A DNA stretch of 64,000 nucleotides from Enhydrobacter aerosaccus (GTDB lineage Bacteria > Pseudomonadota > Alphaproteobacteria > Reyranellales > Reyranellaceae), in assembly GCA_903832005.1 (NCBI GenBank), contig CAIKZO010000073.1, forward strand, positions 53,294 through 117,293, in the 5' to 3' direction. The notes under the pieces were generated by a model, which was not told where the DNA came from, did not search any database, and saw nothing but the letters and a program-made list of their open reading frames with translations. How positions within the stretch are numbered: the stretch's first letter is position 1; each line of letters starts with the position of its first letter. Shown piece by piece: positions 41,320 through 50,504 of this stretch. The position numbers and the translations under genes are program-made.

Positions 41320-41727
41320 ATGCCGCTCAAAATGAAGAAGACCGTGCAGCAGATGGTCGACGAGGCCAGTGCCGCTATCGAGACCGTGCCGACGGAAGAG
41401 GCGTTGAAGCTCGTCGGCCAGCCCGGCGTCACCTTCATCGACATCCGCGATCCGCGCGAGTTGTGGCGCGACGGCACGATCCCCGGCGCAATCAACGTGA
41501 CGCGCGGCATGCTCGAGATGTGGATCGATCCCGAGAGCCCCTACGCCAAGGAATATTTCCAGACTGGCAACAAGTTCATCTTCTTCTGTGCCGGCGCCTG
41601 GCGCTCGGCGCTCGCCACCAAGACCGCCAAGGACATGGGGCTGATGCCGGTGGCGCATCTCGAAGGTGGCCTCAGCGCCTGGAAGAAGGCGGGCGGTCCG
41701 GTGGAAAAGGTCGAGCCGAAGAAATGA
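41320..41727 (+). CDS. Rhodanese-like sulfurtransferase domain protein
   Basis: A 135-residue single-domain rhodanese. The active-site loop is FFCAGAWRSALA, with the persulfide-carrying cysteine, and the domain shows VTFIDIRDPRELWRDGTIPGA and HLEGGLSAWKKAGG. Such proteins move sulfane sulfur or act as redox or phosphatase-like switches. GGGAGGAAGG precedes the ATG. Its stop overlaps the ATG of the acyl-CoA ligase by four bases, so the two are made together, which is an unusual partnership. Confidence 0.9.
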   Translation: MPLKMKKTVQQMVDEASAAIETVPTEEALKLVGQPGVTFIDIRDPRELWRDGTIPGAINVTRGMLEMWIDPESPYAKEYFQTGNKFIFFCAGAWRSALATKTAKDMGLMPVAHLEGGLSAWKKAGGPVEKVEPKK

Positions 41728-43325
41728 GCCCCGATACGGCGCTCGTTCCGCAGCCGACCGCGAGCGAGTTCCCCGAGTTCCTGTCGATCCCCATCCGGGC
41801 CGCGCGGCATGCCAGGGAATTCCCGGCCAAGCGCGCGGTGGTGTGCGAGGGGAAGATCCGGAACTGGGGCGACTTCGACAGTCGCATCAACAAGATCGCG
41901 CGCAGGCTGGCGGGCATGGGCGTCGGCAAGGGCGACAAGATCGCCATCCTCGCCACCAACTCGGTCGAATATGTCGAGACCTTCATGGGCGGCCTGCGGG
42001 CCGGCGCTTGCGTGGTGCCGCTCTCGACCATGGCGGCGGCCGATGCGCTGGAGAAGATGCTCGACGATTGCGATGCCAAGGTGCTGTTCCTGTCGGACCA
42101 GTACCGCGCGCTGGTCGAGCCCTATGAGGATCGCCTCTCCAAGTTGATCGATGGCGGTCGCATCGCCTACGACTTCAGGCGCGATGGCTGGCAGGATTTC
42201 GAGGCGTGGCTGGCGCCGGCGAGCGACGCACTGGTCGAGGTGCCGCTGGGACCGCTCGACGACTTCAACATCATCTACAGTTCCGGCACGACCGGCCTGC
42301 CCAAGGGCATCCTGCACAGCCACATGATGCGGGACCTGCTGGCGGTGCGCTTCACGGCCTTCGACTACGGCCCCGACACGATCTCGATCGCCTCGACGCC
42401 GCTCTATTCCAACACCACGCTGGTCTCCGCCCTGGCCACGATCGGCGTCGGCGGCACCCTGATCGTGATGCCGCGCTCCGATGTGGTGAAGTTCCTCGAG
42501 ATCGCCCAGCGTGAGCGCGCGACCCACGCAATGCTGGTGCCGGTGCAGTACCAGCGCATCCTCGCGCATCCCGATTTCGATCGCTACGACCTCACGTCGT
42601 TCAAGTGCAAGCTCTCGACCAGCGCGCCGCTCCGGGCCCAGACCAAGGCCGATGCGGTGAAGCGCTGGCCGGGTCGGCTGATCGAGATCTACGGCCTGAC
42701 CGAGGGCGGCGGCTCCTGCACGCTGGAGGCCAACCTGTTTCCGGACAAGCTCCATACCGTGGGCAAGCCCGGCCTCGGCAGCGAGATCGTGGTGCTGGAC
42801 GAACAGGGCAAGGTCTTGCCGCAAGGCGAGGTCGGCGAGCTGGCGGGCCGCGCCCAGATCATGATGAAGGGCTACTACAAGCAGACCGACAAGACGAAGG
42901 ACCTGTTCTGGTACGACTCCAACGGCCGGCTGTTCTTCAAGTCGGGCGACATGGGCAAGATCGACGAGGACGGCTTCGTCGTCCTGCTCGATCGCAAGAA
43001 GGACATGATCATCTCCGGCGGCTTCAACGTCTATGCCGCCGACATCGAGGTCATGCTGCTGAAACATCCCGATGTCATCGACGTGGCGGTGATCGGCATT
43101 CCGAGCGAACAGTGGGGCGAATCGCCGATGGCGCTCTGCGTGCGGCGATCCGGTGCCACGACGACAGAAGATCAGGTAAAGGAGTGGGCCAACGGCCAGC
43201 TCAGCAAGACCCAGCGGCTGGTCGCGGTTGAGTTTCGCGACTCGCTTCCGCGCAGCACCATCGGCAAGATCATGAAACGCGAGCTGCGCGAGCCCTACTG
43301 GGCCGGCCGCACCGCCAGGATTTGA
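41724..43325 (+). CDS. Acyl-CoA synthetase (class I AMP-forming ligase)
   Basis: A 533-residue member of the ANL superfamily that adenylates a carboxylic acid and passes it to CoA. Motifs are intact: the P-loop YSSGTTGLPKGILHSH, the acid-binding motif IEIYGLTEGGGS, the hinge LLDRKKDMIISGGFNVYA and the C-terminal lysine in STIGKIMKRELRE. The substrate cannot be read with confidence; an aromatic or medium acid is plausible. It is coupled to the rhodanese gene upstream and followed nine bases later by DUF3237. Confidence 0.92.
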   Translation: MSPDTALVPQPTASEFPEFLSIPIRAARHAREFPAKRAVVCEGKIRNWGDFDSRINKIARRLAGMGVGKGDKIAILATNSVEYVETFMGGLRAGACVVPLSTMAAADALEKMLDDCDAKVLFLSDQYRALVEPYEDRLSKLIDGGRIAYDFRRDGWQDFEAWLAPASDALVEVPLGPLDDFNIIYSSGTTGLPKGILHSHMMRDLLAVRFTAFDYGPDTISIASTPLYSNTTLVSALATIGVGGTLIVMPRSDVVKFLEIAQRERATHAMLVPVQYQRILAHPDFDRYDLTSFKCKLSTSAPLRAQTKADAVKRWPGRLIEIYGLTEGGGSCTLEANLFPDKLHTVGKPGLGSEIVVLDEQGKVLPQGEVGELAGRAQIMMKGYYKQTDKTKDLFWYDSNGRLFFKSGDMGKIDEDGFVVLLDRKKDMIISGGFNVYAADIEVMLLKHPDVIDVAVIGIPSEQWGESPMALCVRRSGATTTEDQVKEWANGQLSKTQRLVAVEFRDSLPRSTIGKIMKRELREPYWAGRTARI

Positions 43326-43333
43326 GGTCAACC

Positions 43334-43798
43334 ATGACAGAGCTTCGTTCCACTCACCTGTTCACGCTGACGCTCGACGTCGATCCCAACGTGACCGACG
43401 TCGGCGAGACGCCGTACGGCCGCCGGCGCATCGCCACCGTGAGGGGTGGCACTTTCGAGGGCGAGGAACTCAAGGGGACGGTGTTGCCGGCGCCGGCAGG
43501 CGACTGGCTGCTGCAGCGGCGCGACGGCATCCTGATGCTCGACGTGCGGCTCACGCTGAAGACCGATGATGGGCACCTCATTTACATGACGTACAAGGGC
43601 ATGCGGCACGGCCCGGCCTGGGTGATCGAGCAACTCAACACGGGCGAGAAGGTCGAGCCGAGCCAATATTACTTCCGCACCACGCCGACCTTCGAGACGG
43701 CGTCCGAGAAGTACCGGTTCCTCAACCGCATCATTTGCGTGGCAACCGGCCGCCGCGAACCGGCCGGGCCGGTCTACGAAGTCTTCCATATTCTCTGA
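43334..43798 (+). CDS. DUF3237 family protein
   Basis: A 154-residue protein of the DUF3237 beta-barrel family (UPF0311), with the pattern RRIATVRGGTFEGEELKGTV, GDWLLQRRDGILMLDVR and YFRTTPTFETASEKYRFLN. Function is unknown; members are found in aromatic and steroid degradation clusters. It lies between the acyl-CoA ligase and a racemase gene with very short gaps, so it is part of the same operon. Confidence 0.88.
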   Translation: MTELRSTHLFTLTLDVDPNVTDVGETPYGRRRIATVRGGTFEGEELKGTVLPAPAGDWLLQRRDGILMLDVRLTLKTDDGHLIYMTYKGMRHGPAWVIEQLNTGEKVEPSQYYFRTTPTFETASEKYRFLNRIICVATGRREPAGPVYEVFHIL

Positions 43799-43803
43799 CG
43801 GTC

Positions 43804-44493
43804 ATGCCCAAACACATCGGTATCGTCGCCTGCTCGGCCGAAGGCGCGTCGCTCTGCTACCGCACGATCTGCACGGAAGGCGAGGCGCTGTTCGGACCGC
43901 ACGGCCATCCCGAAGTCTCGATGCACACGCCGCCGTTCCAGGATTACATGGCCTGCATCTATCGCGGCGACTGGAAAGGCGTGGGCGAACTGATGCTGGG
44001 TTCGGCGCAGAAGCTTGCGTCCATCGGCGCGGATTTCGTGATCTGCCCGGACAACACGATCCATCAGTCCCTGCACCATATCGAGGCGCGGTTGCCGGTG
44101 CCGTGGCTGCACATCGCCGAGGCGGTCGCCACCGAAGCGGCGGGACGGGGTTTCCGCAAGATCGGACTGACCGGGACGCAGTGGCTGGTGGAGAGCGAGG
44201 TCTATCCGCAGAAGCTTTCCGATCGAGGGCTCGACTATCTGCGGCCCGAGAAGGCGGAGCGGGAAGAGATCAACCGCTTCATCATGGACGAACTCGTGAA
44301 AGGCATCCGTTCGCCCGAAGCGATCGCGTACCACCAGAAGGTCATCGGGGCGCTGAAGGACAGGGGTTGTGACGCGGTCGTGCTGGGCTGCACGGAAATC
44401 CCGCTGATCATCAGCGACGGTAATTCACCGTTGCCAACGCTGGACTCGACGCGCCTGCTGGCACGCGCGGCACTGAAGCGAGCGGCTAGCTGA
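43804..44493 (+). CDS. Aspartate/glutamate racemase family protein
   Basis: A 229-residue protein of the Asp/Glu racemase superfamily with two catalytic cysteines, in ADFVICPDNTIHQ and DAVVLGCTEIPLII. It opens with HIGIVACSAEGASLCYRTI. Members act as aspartate racemases, arylmalonate decarboxylases or maleate isomerases, so the activity is not fixed. The start is five bases after the DUF3237 stop; the end overlaps the convergent hydrolase gene by eight bases. Confidence 0.88.
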   Translation: MPKHIGIVACSAEGASLCYRTICTEGEALFGPHGHPEVSMHTPPFQDYMACIYRGDWKGVGELMLGSAQKLASIGADFVICPDNTIHQSLHHIEARLPVPWLHIAEAVATEAAGRGFRKIGLTGTQWLVESEVYPQKLSDRGLDYLRPEKAEREEINRFIMDELVKGIRSPEAIAYHQKVIGALKDRGCDAVVLGCTEIPLIISDGNSPLPTLDSTRLLARAALKRAAS

Positions 44494-45328
44494 TCTTGGC
44501 AAGCACCGGGAGGATATACTCCCGGAACTTCGCGGGGTTCTCGCTCATCGGGAAGTGACCGAGTTCCTTCATGATCTGGAGCTCGGCGCCCGGGATCTGG
44601 GCCGCGGTGCGCGTCGTGTCCTCGGCGGCGCACGAGAAATCGTACTCGCCGGTCAGCAGGTAGAGCGGACAGGCGGCGGTGTCGATGCCTTTGACCTTTT
44701 CGCGCAGGTCGCCGTCGACGCGATAGAAATACAGATCGCCTTTGAACACGCCGGGACCGCCCTGCATGTACATCCACAGCGTCTCGTGGCGGTTGATGGC
44801 TGGGCTTTGCGGGGCAATTAGCCCAGAGATCAGCGCGGCACAAACTTCGCCGCCGTGCACGTCGGGCCGATGGAGCCACGCCGTGTCGTACCAGGGCTGT
44901 TGGAAATCGGCGGCTTCGAGCGCGATCAGGGCGCGGAACTCGCGCGCGTGGGAGATTGCGAGGTTGAGCACGATGCGCCCGCCGATCGAGCAGCCCATCA
45001 CCGCCGGCCGGTCTAGCTCCATGGCGGCGCAGAAAGCGCGGATCGCCGCCGTATAGGACTGCGTCGTCAGCCGGTACTCGGTGCGCTCCCAGCCGTCGGG
45101 CGGCGTCGACTTGCCGTGCCACGGCATGTCGAAGGCCAGCACGCGGAAGCGGCTTGTGATCTCGGGATCGGCGAGCAGGTGGCGAAACTGGCGGTTGTCG
45201 GCGCCGGCGGTGTGCAGGCAGACGAGTGGAATACCCTGACCTGCCTCTTCGAAGTAAAGGCGATGCGGCACGCCGTCGATGTCTGTCCGGACGTAGCGAC
45301 CGATCATGGGATCGAGCTTGGGCGCCAT
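44486..45328 (-). CDS. Alpha/beta hydrolase
   Basis: A 280-residue alpha/beta-fold hydrolase. The nucleophile serine is in the elbow MGCSIGGRIVLN, the oxyanion segment is VCLHTAGADNRQF, the acid is in LLTGEYDFSC and the catalytic histidine in MKELGHFPMSENP. Related enzymes open lactones or ring-cleavage products, or hydrolyse esters. It is the last gene of a minus-strand group and starts two bases after an SCP2-like gene. The neighbours on the other strand suggest a shared catabolic pathway. Confidence 0.88.
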   Translation of the reverse strand: MAPKLDPMIGRYVRTDIDGVPHRLYFEEAGQGIPLVCLHTAGADNRQFRHLLADPEITSRFRVLAFDMPWHGKSTPPDGWERTEYRLTTQSYTAAIRAFCAAMELDRPAVMGCSIGGRIVLNLAISHAREFRALIALEAADFQQPWYDTAWLHRPDVHGGEVCAALISGLIAPQSPAINRHETLWMYMQGGPGVFKGDLYFYRVDGDLREKVKGIDTAACPLYLLTGEYDFSCAAEDTTRTAAQIPGAELQIMKELGHFPMSENPAKFREYILPVLAKIS

Positions 45329-45330
45329 GG

Positions 45331-45705
45331 TCAGGCTTTTCCTCGCGGCAGGGCCAGCAGGTCCTTGAAGTACTGGAGATTCTGCAGCAGCGGCCGCAGG
45401 TCGCCGTCCATCGAGGCGGCGCCGCGCTTGGTCAGCGCGAAGAGATCGTGCCAGCCGGGCGCGGGGATCGGCTGCCAATACTGCGTCCAGGCCTCGTCGG
45501 TGGCGCGGAAGGTGAAGACGGTGGAGCGCATCAGTCTCGGCCCGCGATCGACTGCCGCGAGCGCGCCGTCGCGAATCGTGAGGAAGAAGGGCTCGCTGCC
45601 GATATCGACGCGGCAGTCGACGGTCAGCCATCGGCCGCGACGCAGCAGATCCTCGTCGGCGGCAAGCAGGGCGGGCAGGCGGGCGAAACGGTCGGCGGGG
45701 CTCAT
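45331..45705 (-). CDS. Small SCP2-like protein of unknown function
   Basis: A 124-residue soluble protein. The pattern WLTVDCRVDIGSEPFFLTI followed by a short strand set and a helical end resembles sterol-carrier (SCP2)-like lipid-binding domains, but the match is weak. Its ATG overlaps the stop of the upstream DUF6134-like gene (ATGA), and its stop is two bases before the alpha/beta hydrolase start, so the three genes are coupled. It might bind a hydrophobic substrate for the hydrolase; that is inference. Confidence 0.7.
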   Translation of the reverse strand: MSPADRFARLPALLAADEDLLRRGRWLTVDCRVDIGSEPFFLTIRDGALAAVDRGPRLMRSTVFTFRATDEAWTQYWQPIPAPGWHDLFALTKRGAASMDGDLRPLLQNLQYFKDLLALPRGKA

Positions 45706-46403
45706 CCCTGCAAAATATACTCGATCGTCGAGCCGTCTGTCGTCGCCTTGAACGTCGATTTCACCCAGCGGGAGCGGTCATCGAACCATTGCTGCATGTC
45801 GATCCCGCCGTCGTAGGCGTAATGGGTGGCGGGCGGCGCCCCGGTTGCCGTCTGCACCGTCTCGCGGCCGACCTCGCGTACCGAGACCTCGGTGATCTTG
45901 CCGCTCTGGGTGTTTAGCAATTCCCGCTGGCGGACCTGTGCGATGTTCCAGTGGGTGGACGGCAGGATGGAACGCCGATGGGTCTCGTGGATCCAGTGTT
46001 GCTCGACCGCCTCGTCGCCGCCGGATGTCTTGATGAACGACTGCGGCTCGCGGCGGCGCACGACCAGCGCACCGTTTTCCTGCTGGGCCTGGACTGCATA
46101 TCTTTCGCCGTTGTCGTTGGTCTCCGTGACGACGGCCTGAAACTTGTCGCCCGACCAGATCTCCTGGCAGCGATGGGTGTAGCGATAGGCGACCATGCCG
46201 ATCAGGCGGACGGCGAAGTCGATCTGCGTGACGACGATTTGCCGGCCGGCTTCTTCACGAAACGCAACGGAATGAACGCCGATCCGCTGGCCTTTGCGAT
46301 GGGCGACGAAGCTGAGCGAGGGCCCATAGGGAAGGCCATCGGCCCGCGCGAGGCCACTGGCGAAGGTCGCGCCTGTCGCGAGAAGGAGTGAGCGGCGTAA
46401 CAT
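45702..46403 (-). CDS. DUF6134-like secreted protein
   Basis: A 233-residue protein with a signal peptide (MLRRSLLLATGATFASGLARA). The mature part is beta-rich and contains GPSLSFVAHRKGQRIGVH and IDFAVRLIGMVAYRYTH, a plan seen in DUF6134 periplasmic proteins of alphaproteobacteria. Function is unknown. It starts the three-gene coupled group with the SCP2-like protein and alpha/beta hydrolase and follows the CoA-transferase gene by 53 bp on the same strand. Confidence 0.72.
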   Translation of the reverse strand: MLRRSLLLATGATFASGLARADGLPYGPSLSFVAHRKGQRIGVHSVAFREEAGRQIVVTQIDFAVRLIGMVAYRYTHRCQEIWSGDKFQAVVTETNDNGERYAVQAQQENGALVVRRREPQSFIKTSGGDEAVEQHWIHETHRRSILPSTHWNIAQVRQRELLNTQSGKITEVSVREVGRETVQTATGAPPATHYAYDGGIDMQQWFDDRSRWVKSTFKATTDGSTIEYILQG

Positions 46404-46456
46404 CGTCGGTGTCCTGCGGTTCCCTGGCGTTGTCGTGATGCCGTAGGGGACCGGGA

Positions 46457-47641
46457 TCAGACGACGCGGTCGGCCCTCAGCTCTTGGATAACGGCCGCCG
46501 TGTAGCCAAGTTCCTGCAGGATCTCGTCGGTGTGCTCCCCCAGCTTGGGCGCGCGGCTGCGGATGGTGAGCGGCGTGCGGGAGAGCTTCACTGGCTCCTG
46601 CAGCACCGGGATCGGCTTGGCCGCTCCGGGAAACTCCATCGCATGGAAGAAGCCCGCTTCCTGGACGTGGCGATCGTCCAGAGCCTGCTGCGGCGTGTAG
46701 ATCGCGCCTGCTGGAATGCGATTGGCCTCGAGCGACTCCAGCGCCTGGGCCACGGTGCGGCTGTTGCACCAGTTTTGCATGATTTCCGACAGCGCCTCGC
46801 CATTGTCACCGCGCGCCAGGTCGTCCTTGAAGCGTGGGTCGGCGGCGAGGTCTTCGTTGCCCATCAGGCGGCACCAGCGCACGAACAGCGGCTGGCCGAT
46901 GGTCATGGCGTAGATCCAGCCGTCCGAGCACTTGAAGGTGTCGGAGGGGCCGGCAGTGAAGCCGCGGTTGAGCGTGGCGTTGCGGTCGAGGCCCAGCATC
47001 GCCTGCTCGATCAGGTGGCTGTTGGTGATGTTCATCGCCGTGCGCAGCAGGGCCGTCTCGACCTTCTGGCCCTTGCCGCTCTTGGCGCGGTCCATGAGAG
47101 CGGCCATCACGCCCACGGTGCTGAGCAGGGCCGAGCCGAAGTCAACGTACGGCGCATTGGCGCGGGTCGGCACCTCGCCGTCGCCCGACAGGTGCATGGC
47201 GCCCGACATTGCTTGCCCGATCGTGTCGAAGCCGACGCGGGTGGCGTAGGGGCCTTCCGAGCCGAAGGTCGAGTTGGTGGCGAGAATAATGCGCGGGTTG
47301 ATGGCGGAGATGGTGTCGTAGTCGATGCCCATCTTCTTCATGTCTTCGTAGGGCAGGTTGGCGATCACCACGTCGGAGACGGCGACCAGCTTCTTCACGA
47401 TCTCGCGGCCCGCCGGCTTCATCGGGTTCAGCGTCAGGCCGCGCTTGTTGCGGCCCATCTGGAGGAACATCGCCCCCTGGCCGTCATCGGTGACCGGCGT
47501 CACCCAGCGATCCTCGCTGCCCTCGAGCTTCTCGATGCGGATCACCTCGGCGCCGAGGTCGCCCAGCATGGTGCCGCAGAAGGGGCCGGCGATGTAGCGC
47601 CCGAAATCGAGTACGCGAATTCCGTCCAGAACGCCGGGCAT
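46457..47641 (-). CDS. Class III CoA-transferase (CaiB/BaiF family)
   Basis: A 394-residue dimeric CoA-transferase that moves CoA between carboxylic acids. The N-terminal GIRVLDFGRYIAGPFCG and DLGAEVIRIEK segments and the catalytic aspartate in APYVDFGSALL are intact. Family members act on oxalate, carnitine, citramalate, itaconate, bile acids and aromatics. It lies in an operon behind tctB, tctA, an HMG-CoA-lyase-like enzyme and a cupin, which suggests that it activates an imported dicarboxylate. Confidence 0.92.
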   Translation of the reverse strand: MPGVLDGIRVLDFGRYIAGPFCGTMLGDLGAEVIRIEKLEGSEDRWVTPVTDDGQGAMFLQMGRNKRGLTLNPMKPAGREIVKKLVAVSDVVIANLPYEDMKKMGIDYDTISAINPRIILATNSTFGSEGPYATRVGFDTIGQAMSGAMHLSGDGEVPTRANAPYVDFGSALLSTVGVMAALMDRAKSGKGQKVETALLRTAMNITNSHLIEQAMLGLDRNATLNRGFTAGPSDTFKCSDGWIYAMTIGQPLFVRWCRLMGNEDLAADPRFKDDLARGDNGEALSEIMQNWCNSRTVAQALESLEANRIPAGAIYTPQQALDDRHVQEAGFFHAMEFPGAAKPIPVLQEPVKLSRTPLTIRSRAPKLGEHTDEILQELGYTAAVIQELRADRVV

Positions 47642-47663
47642 TAGTCCCTCGCTTGCGGGCAGA

Positions 47664-48011
47664 TCAGTCGAAGAAGGTGTTGGGCTTCAGGAAGACCGCG
47701 AGGACCAGGCAGCCTTCGTCGGTCCAGGCATCGTGGCGGCTGCCGGCGCGGCGCCAGACATACTGGCCGGCGCGGGCGACGCCGGCATGGTCGGCCAGCG
47801 AGCCCTGGATCACGTAGGTCTGCTCGATCGCGACATGTTCGTGGTTCGGCAGGCGCGCGCCGGGCGCCCAGCGCATCAGTTGGGTCGACATGCCGGTCGC
47901 CTTGTCTTCCATCAGCATCTTGGTCTCGATGCCGGGGAAGCGGGTCTTGGACCATGGCACCGTCGCGACATCGACGTATGTCGAGTCGGCGGGCATGGTC
48001 TCGGCGTTCAC
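47664..48011 (-). CDS. Cupin domain protein
   Basis: A 115-residue single cupin. The metal-binding motif is seen in LPNHEHVAIEQTYVIQG (His, His, Glu) and in RRAGSRHDAWTDEGC with the later histidine. It starts with GTG 48011, overlapping the stop of the lyase gene (GTGA), so translation is coupled. Related small cupins include dioxygenases, isomerases and ChrR-like sensors; the length is too short for anti-sigma function. A role in handling the same organic acid is plausible. Confidence 0.87.
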   Translation of the reverse strand: MNAETMPADSTYVDVATVPWSKTRFPGIETKMLMEDKATGMSTQLMRWAPGARLPNHEHVAIEQTYVIQGSLADHAGVARAGQYVWRRAGSRHDAWTDEGCLVLAVFLKPNTFFD

Positions 48012-48976
48012 GCCGCGGCCTTCTGGGCTGCCTTCTGCTTGGCCGCCTTGAGCGTGCCGCCCCGCATCACGTGGCCGGGCAGGGGCCTGCCGACCACGTG
48101 CTCGGCGATCTTGGCCACCTCGATCAGGCGATCGATGTCGAGGCCGGTCTCCACACCCATCTCCTCGCACATGAAGGCGAAGTCCTCGGTGCAGATGTTG
48201 CCGGCGGCACCATCGGTCGCCGCGAACGGGCAACCGCCCAGGCCCGCGATCGAGGCATCGAACTCGGTGACGCCCAGCCGCAGGCCGGCGTAGGCCGCCG
48301 CCATGCCAGTGCCGCGCGTGTCATGCAGGTGCAGGCCCACTTCGAGGTCCGGCCACTTGTTGCGGATGGCGCCGATCAGGCGCTCGACCGACTGCGGCGT
48401 GGCCCAGCCCATGGCGTCGGTGAGCTTGACGCCCTTGAGCTTGAAGCCGGCCAGCACGGCCTCGTCGAGCACCTGCTGGCAGCGGGTCAGGATCAGTTCG
48501 GTTGAGAGTTCGCCTTCGTAGTTGCAGCCGAAGGCGCCCAGCACGACGCCCCATTCGACCGGCATGCCGCGGTCCTTGAAGGTCTTCAGCGACATGCGCT
48601 GCTCGACCAGGGAGTCGGGGACGGACTTGCCGATGTTCTTGCGCGAGAAGGTGTCGGAGGCGGTCACCCGGACGCTGCCCTCGACATGCAGAGGGCCTCG
48701 GAGCGCGCGCTCGAGGCCCTGCTGGTTGAGATAGAGCGCGGCGTATTCGATGCCGGGCTTCTGATGGATCGCCGCTGCCACTTCATCGGCATCGGCCATG
48801 GTCGGAACGCGCTTCGGGTTGACGTAGGAGACGCACGCGATGTGCTTCAACCCGGTCTCCGCCAGCGCCTCGATGAGACGCACCTTTTCGGCGACCGGGA
48901 TCATCTTCTTTTCCGACTGGAAGCCCTCGCGAGGCCCTTCCTCGGAGATCAGCACGCGCTTGGGCAGGTCGGACAT
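48008..48976 (-). CDS. Hydroxymethylglutaryl-CoA lyase-like enzyme
   Basis: A 322-residue TIM-barrel lyase of the HMG-CoA lyase family. The substrate-binding EEGPREGFQSEKK, the metal-site histidines in GLHLHDTRGTG and the catalytic-cysteine loop GLGGCPFA, followed by GAAGNICTEDF, match enzymes that split 3-hydroxy-3-methylglutaryl-CoA or close analogues into acetyl-CoA and an oxoacid. In an operon with a dicarboxylate-type transporter and a CoA-transferase it probably cleaves an imported branched hydroxy-diacid after activation. ATG 48976 lies 19 bp after tctA. Confidence 0.9.
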   Translation of the reverse strand: MSDLPKRVLISEEGPREGFQSEKKMIPVAEKVRLIEALAETGLKHIACVSYVNPKRVPTMADADEVAAAIHQKPGIEYAALYLNQQGLERALRGPLHVEGSVRVTASDTFSRKNIGKSVPDSLVEQRMSLKTFKDRGMPVEWGVVLGAFGCNYEGELSTELILTRCQQVLDEAVLAGFKLKGVKLTDAMGWATPQSVERLIGAIRNKWPDLEVGLHLHDTRGTGMAAAYAGLRLGVTEFDASIAGLGGCPFAATDGAAGNICTEDFAFMCEEMGVETGLDIDRLIEVAKIAEHVVGRPLPGHVMRGGTLKAAKQKAAQKAAA

Positions 48977-48995
48977 AGAAAGTCTCCTTCGTGTA

Positions 48996-50501
48996 TCAGC
49001 CTTCTTCTTCCTGGAACGCTTCCTCGCGGGCTTTCCGCAGGTTCGGCAGCGCCATCAGGATCAGCAGCACGGTGGTGGTGATCAACAGGCCGAGGCTGAT
49101 CGGACGCTGCAGGAACACCATGGGGTCGCCACGCGAGAGCAGCATGGCGCGACGGAAGTATTCCTCCATCTGCGGTCCCAACACCAGACCGAGCAGGAAC
49201 GGTGCACCTTCGCAGCCGAGGCGGACGAAGATGTAGCCGAGCACGCCGAACATGGCGACCTGCTGCACGTGGAACGTACTGTTCTGGAGACTGTACGCAC
49301 CGATCGCGCAGAACAGCAGGATGGCCGGAGACAGGAAGCGGTAAGGCACCGTCAGCAGCTTCACCCACATGCCGATCATCGGCAGGTTGATGATCACCAG
49401 CATCAGATTGCCGATCCACATCGAGGCGATCATGCCCCAGAAGAGATCCGGCTTCTTGGTCATGACCTCGGGACCCGGCTGGATGCCCTGGATGATCATG
49501 GCGCCGACCATCAACGCCATGACGGCGTTGGACGGAATGCCGAGCGTCAGCATCGGGATGAACGATGTCTGGGCGGCGGCGTTGTTGGCCGATTCAGGCG
49601 CCGCGACACCCTCAACAGCACCCTTGCCGAACTCCTGCGGCCGCTTGGAGATCTTCTTCTCCAAGGTATAGGCCGAGAAGGCGCCGAGGGTCGGGCCGCC
49701 GCCGGGCAGCACGCCCAGGATGGCGCCGAGGATGGTTCCACGCAGCACGGCCGGGATCGACCGCCGTGTTTCCTCGCGGGTTGGCCAGAGCGACGTCACC
49801 TTGATGGCGCCGGATCTCGACATCTTCTTCTCGAGATTGACCACGATCTCGGCGATGCCGAACAAGCCCATCGCGATCGGGGCGAAGTCGATGCCGTCCG
49901 AGAGTTCGGGAATGTCGAAGGTGAAGCGTTGTGCGCCGGTGTTCACGTCGGTGCCGACCAGGCCGAACAGCAGGCCCAGGAACACCATCGCGATCGCCTT
50001 CAGCACGGAGCCGTTGGCCAGCACGATTGCGGCCACCAAGCCAAGGGCCATCAGCGAGCAGTAGTCGGCAGGGCCGAATTTCTGCGCCATCTGCGTCAGC
50101 GGTTCGGCGAACAGCACAATGATGATCGTGCCGACGGTGCCGGCGAAGAACGAGCCGAGCGCCGAGATCGTCAGTGCGGCGCCAGCGCGGCCTTTGCGGG
50201 CCATCTGGTAGCCGTCGATACAGGTCACGACCGAGGAAGCTTCACCCGGCAGGTTGACCAGGATCGACGTCGTCGAGCCGCCGTACTGGGCACCGTAGTA
50301 GATGCCCGCCAGCATGATCAGCGCCGCCGTGGGCGGCAGATGGAAGGTGATCGGCAGCAGCATCGCGATCGTGGCGACCGGGCCGATGCCGGGCAGCACG
50401 CCAATCAGCGTGCCGACCATGCAGCCGACGAGGGCGTACAGCAGGTTCTGGAAGGAGAGGGCGACGCTGAAGCCCAGCGTCAGGTTATGCAGCATGTCCA
50501 T
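48996..50501 (-). CDS. tctA: Tripartite tricarboxylate transporter, large membrane subunit
   Basis: A 501-residue inner-membrane protein with about 11-12 helices. The TctA hallmarks are visible: GTLIGVLPGIGPVATIAMLLP near the N-terminus, the mirrored GAILGVLPGGGPTLGAFSAY in the middle, and GIYYGAQYGGSTTSILVNLPGE. It forms the channel of a secondary transporter that works with a small subunit and a periplasmic binding protein. The ATG starts three bases after tctB. No binding protein is encoded next to it; the nearest Bug protein is at 59.3 kb. Confidence 0.94.
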   Translation of the reverse strand: MDMLHNLTLGFSVALSFQNLLYALVGCMVGTLIGVLPGIGPVATIAMLLPITFHLPPTAALIMLAGIYYGAQYGGSTTSILVNLPGEASSVVTCIDGYQMARKGRAGAALTISALGSFFAGTVGTIIIVLFAEPLTQMAQKFGPADYCSLMALGLVAAIVLANGSVLKAIAMVFLGLLFGLVGTDVNTGAQRFTFDIPELSDGIDFAPIAMGLFGIAEIVVNLEKKMSRSGAIKVTSLWPTREETRRSIPAVLRGTILGAILGVLPGGGPTLGAFSAYTLEKKISKRPQEFGKGAVEGVAAPESANNAAAQTSFIPMLTLGIPSNAVMALMVGAMIIQGIQPGPEVMTKKPDLFWGMIASMWIGNLMLVIINLPMIGMWVKLLTVPYRFLSPAILLFCAIGAYSLQNSTFHVQQVAMFGVLGYIFVRLGCEGAPFLLGLVLGPQMEEYFRRAMLLSRGDPMVFLQRPISLGLLITTTVLLILMALPNLRKAREEAFQEEEG

Positions 50502-50504
50502 GGA

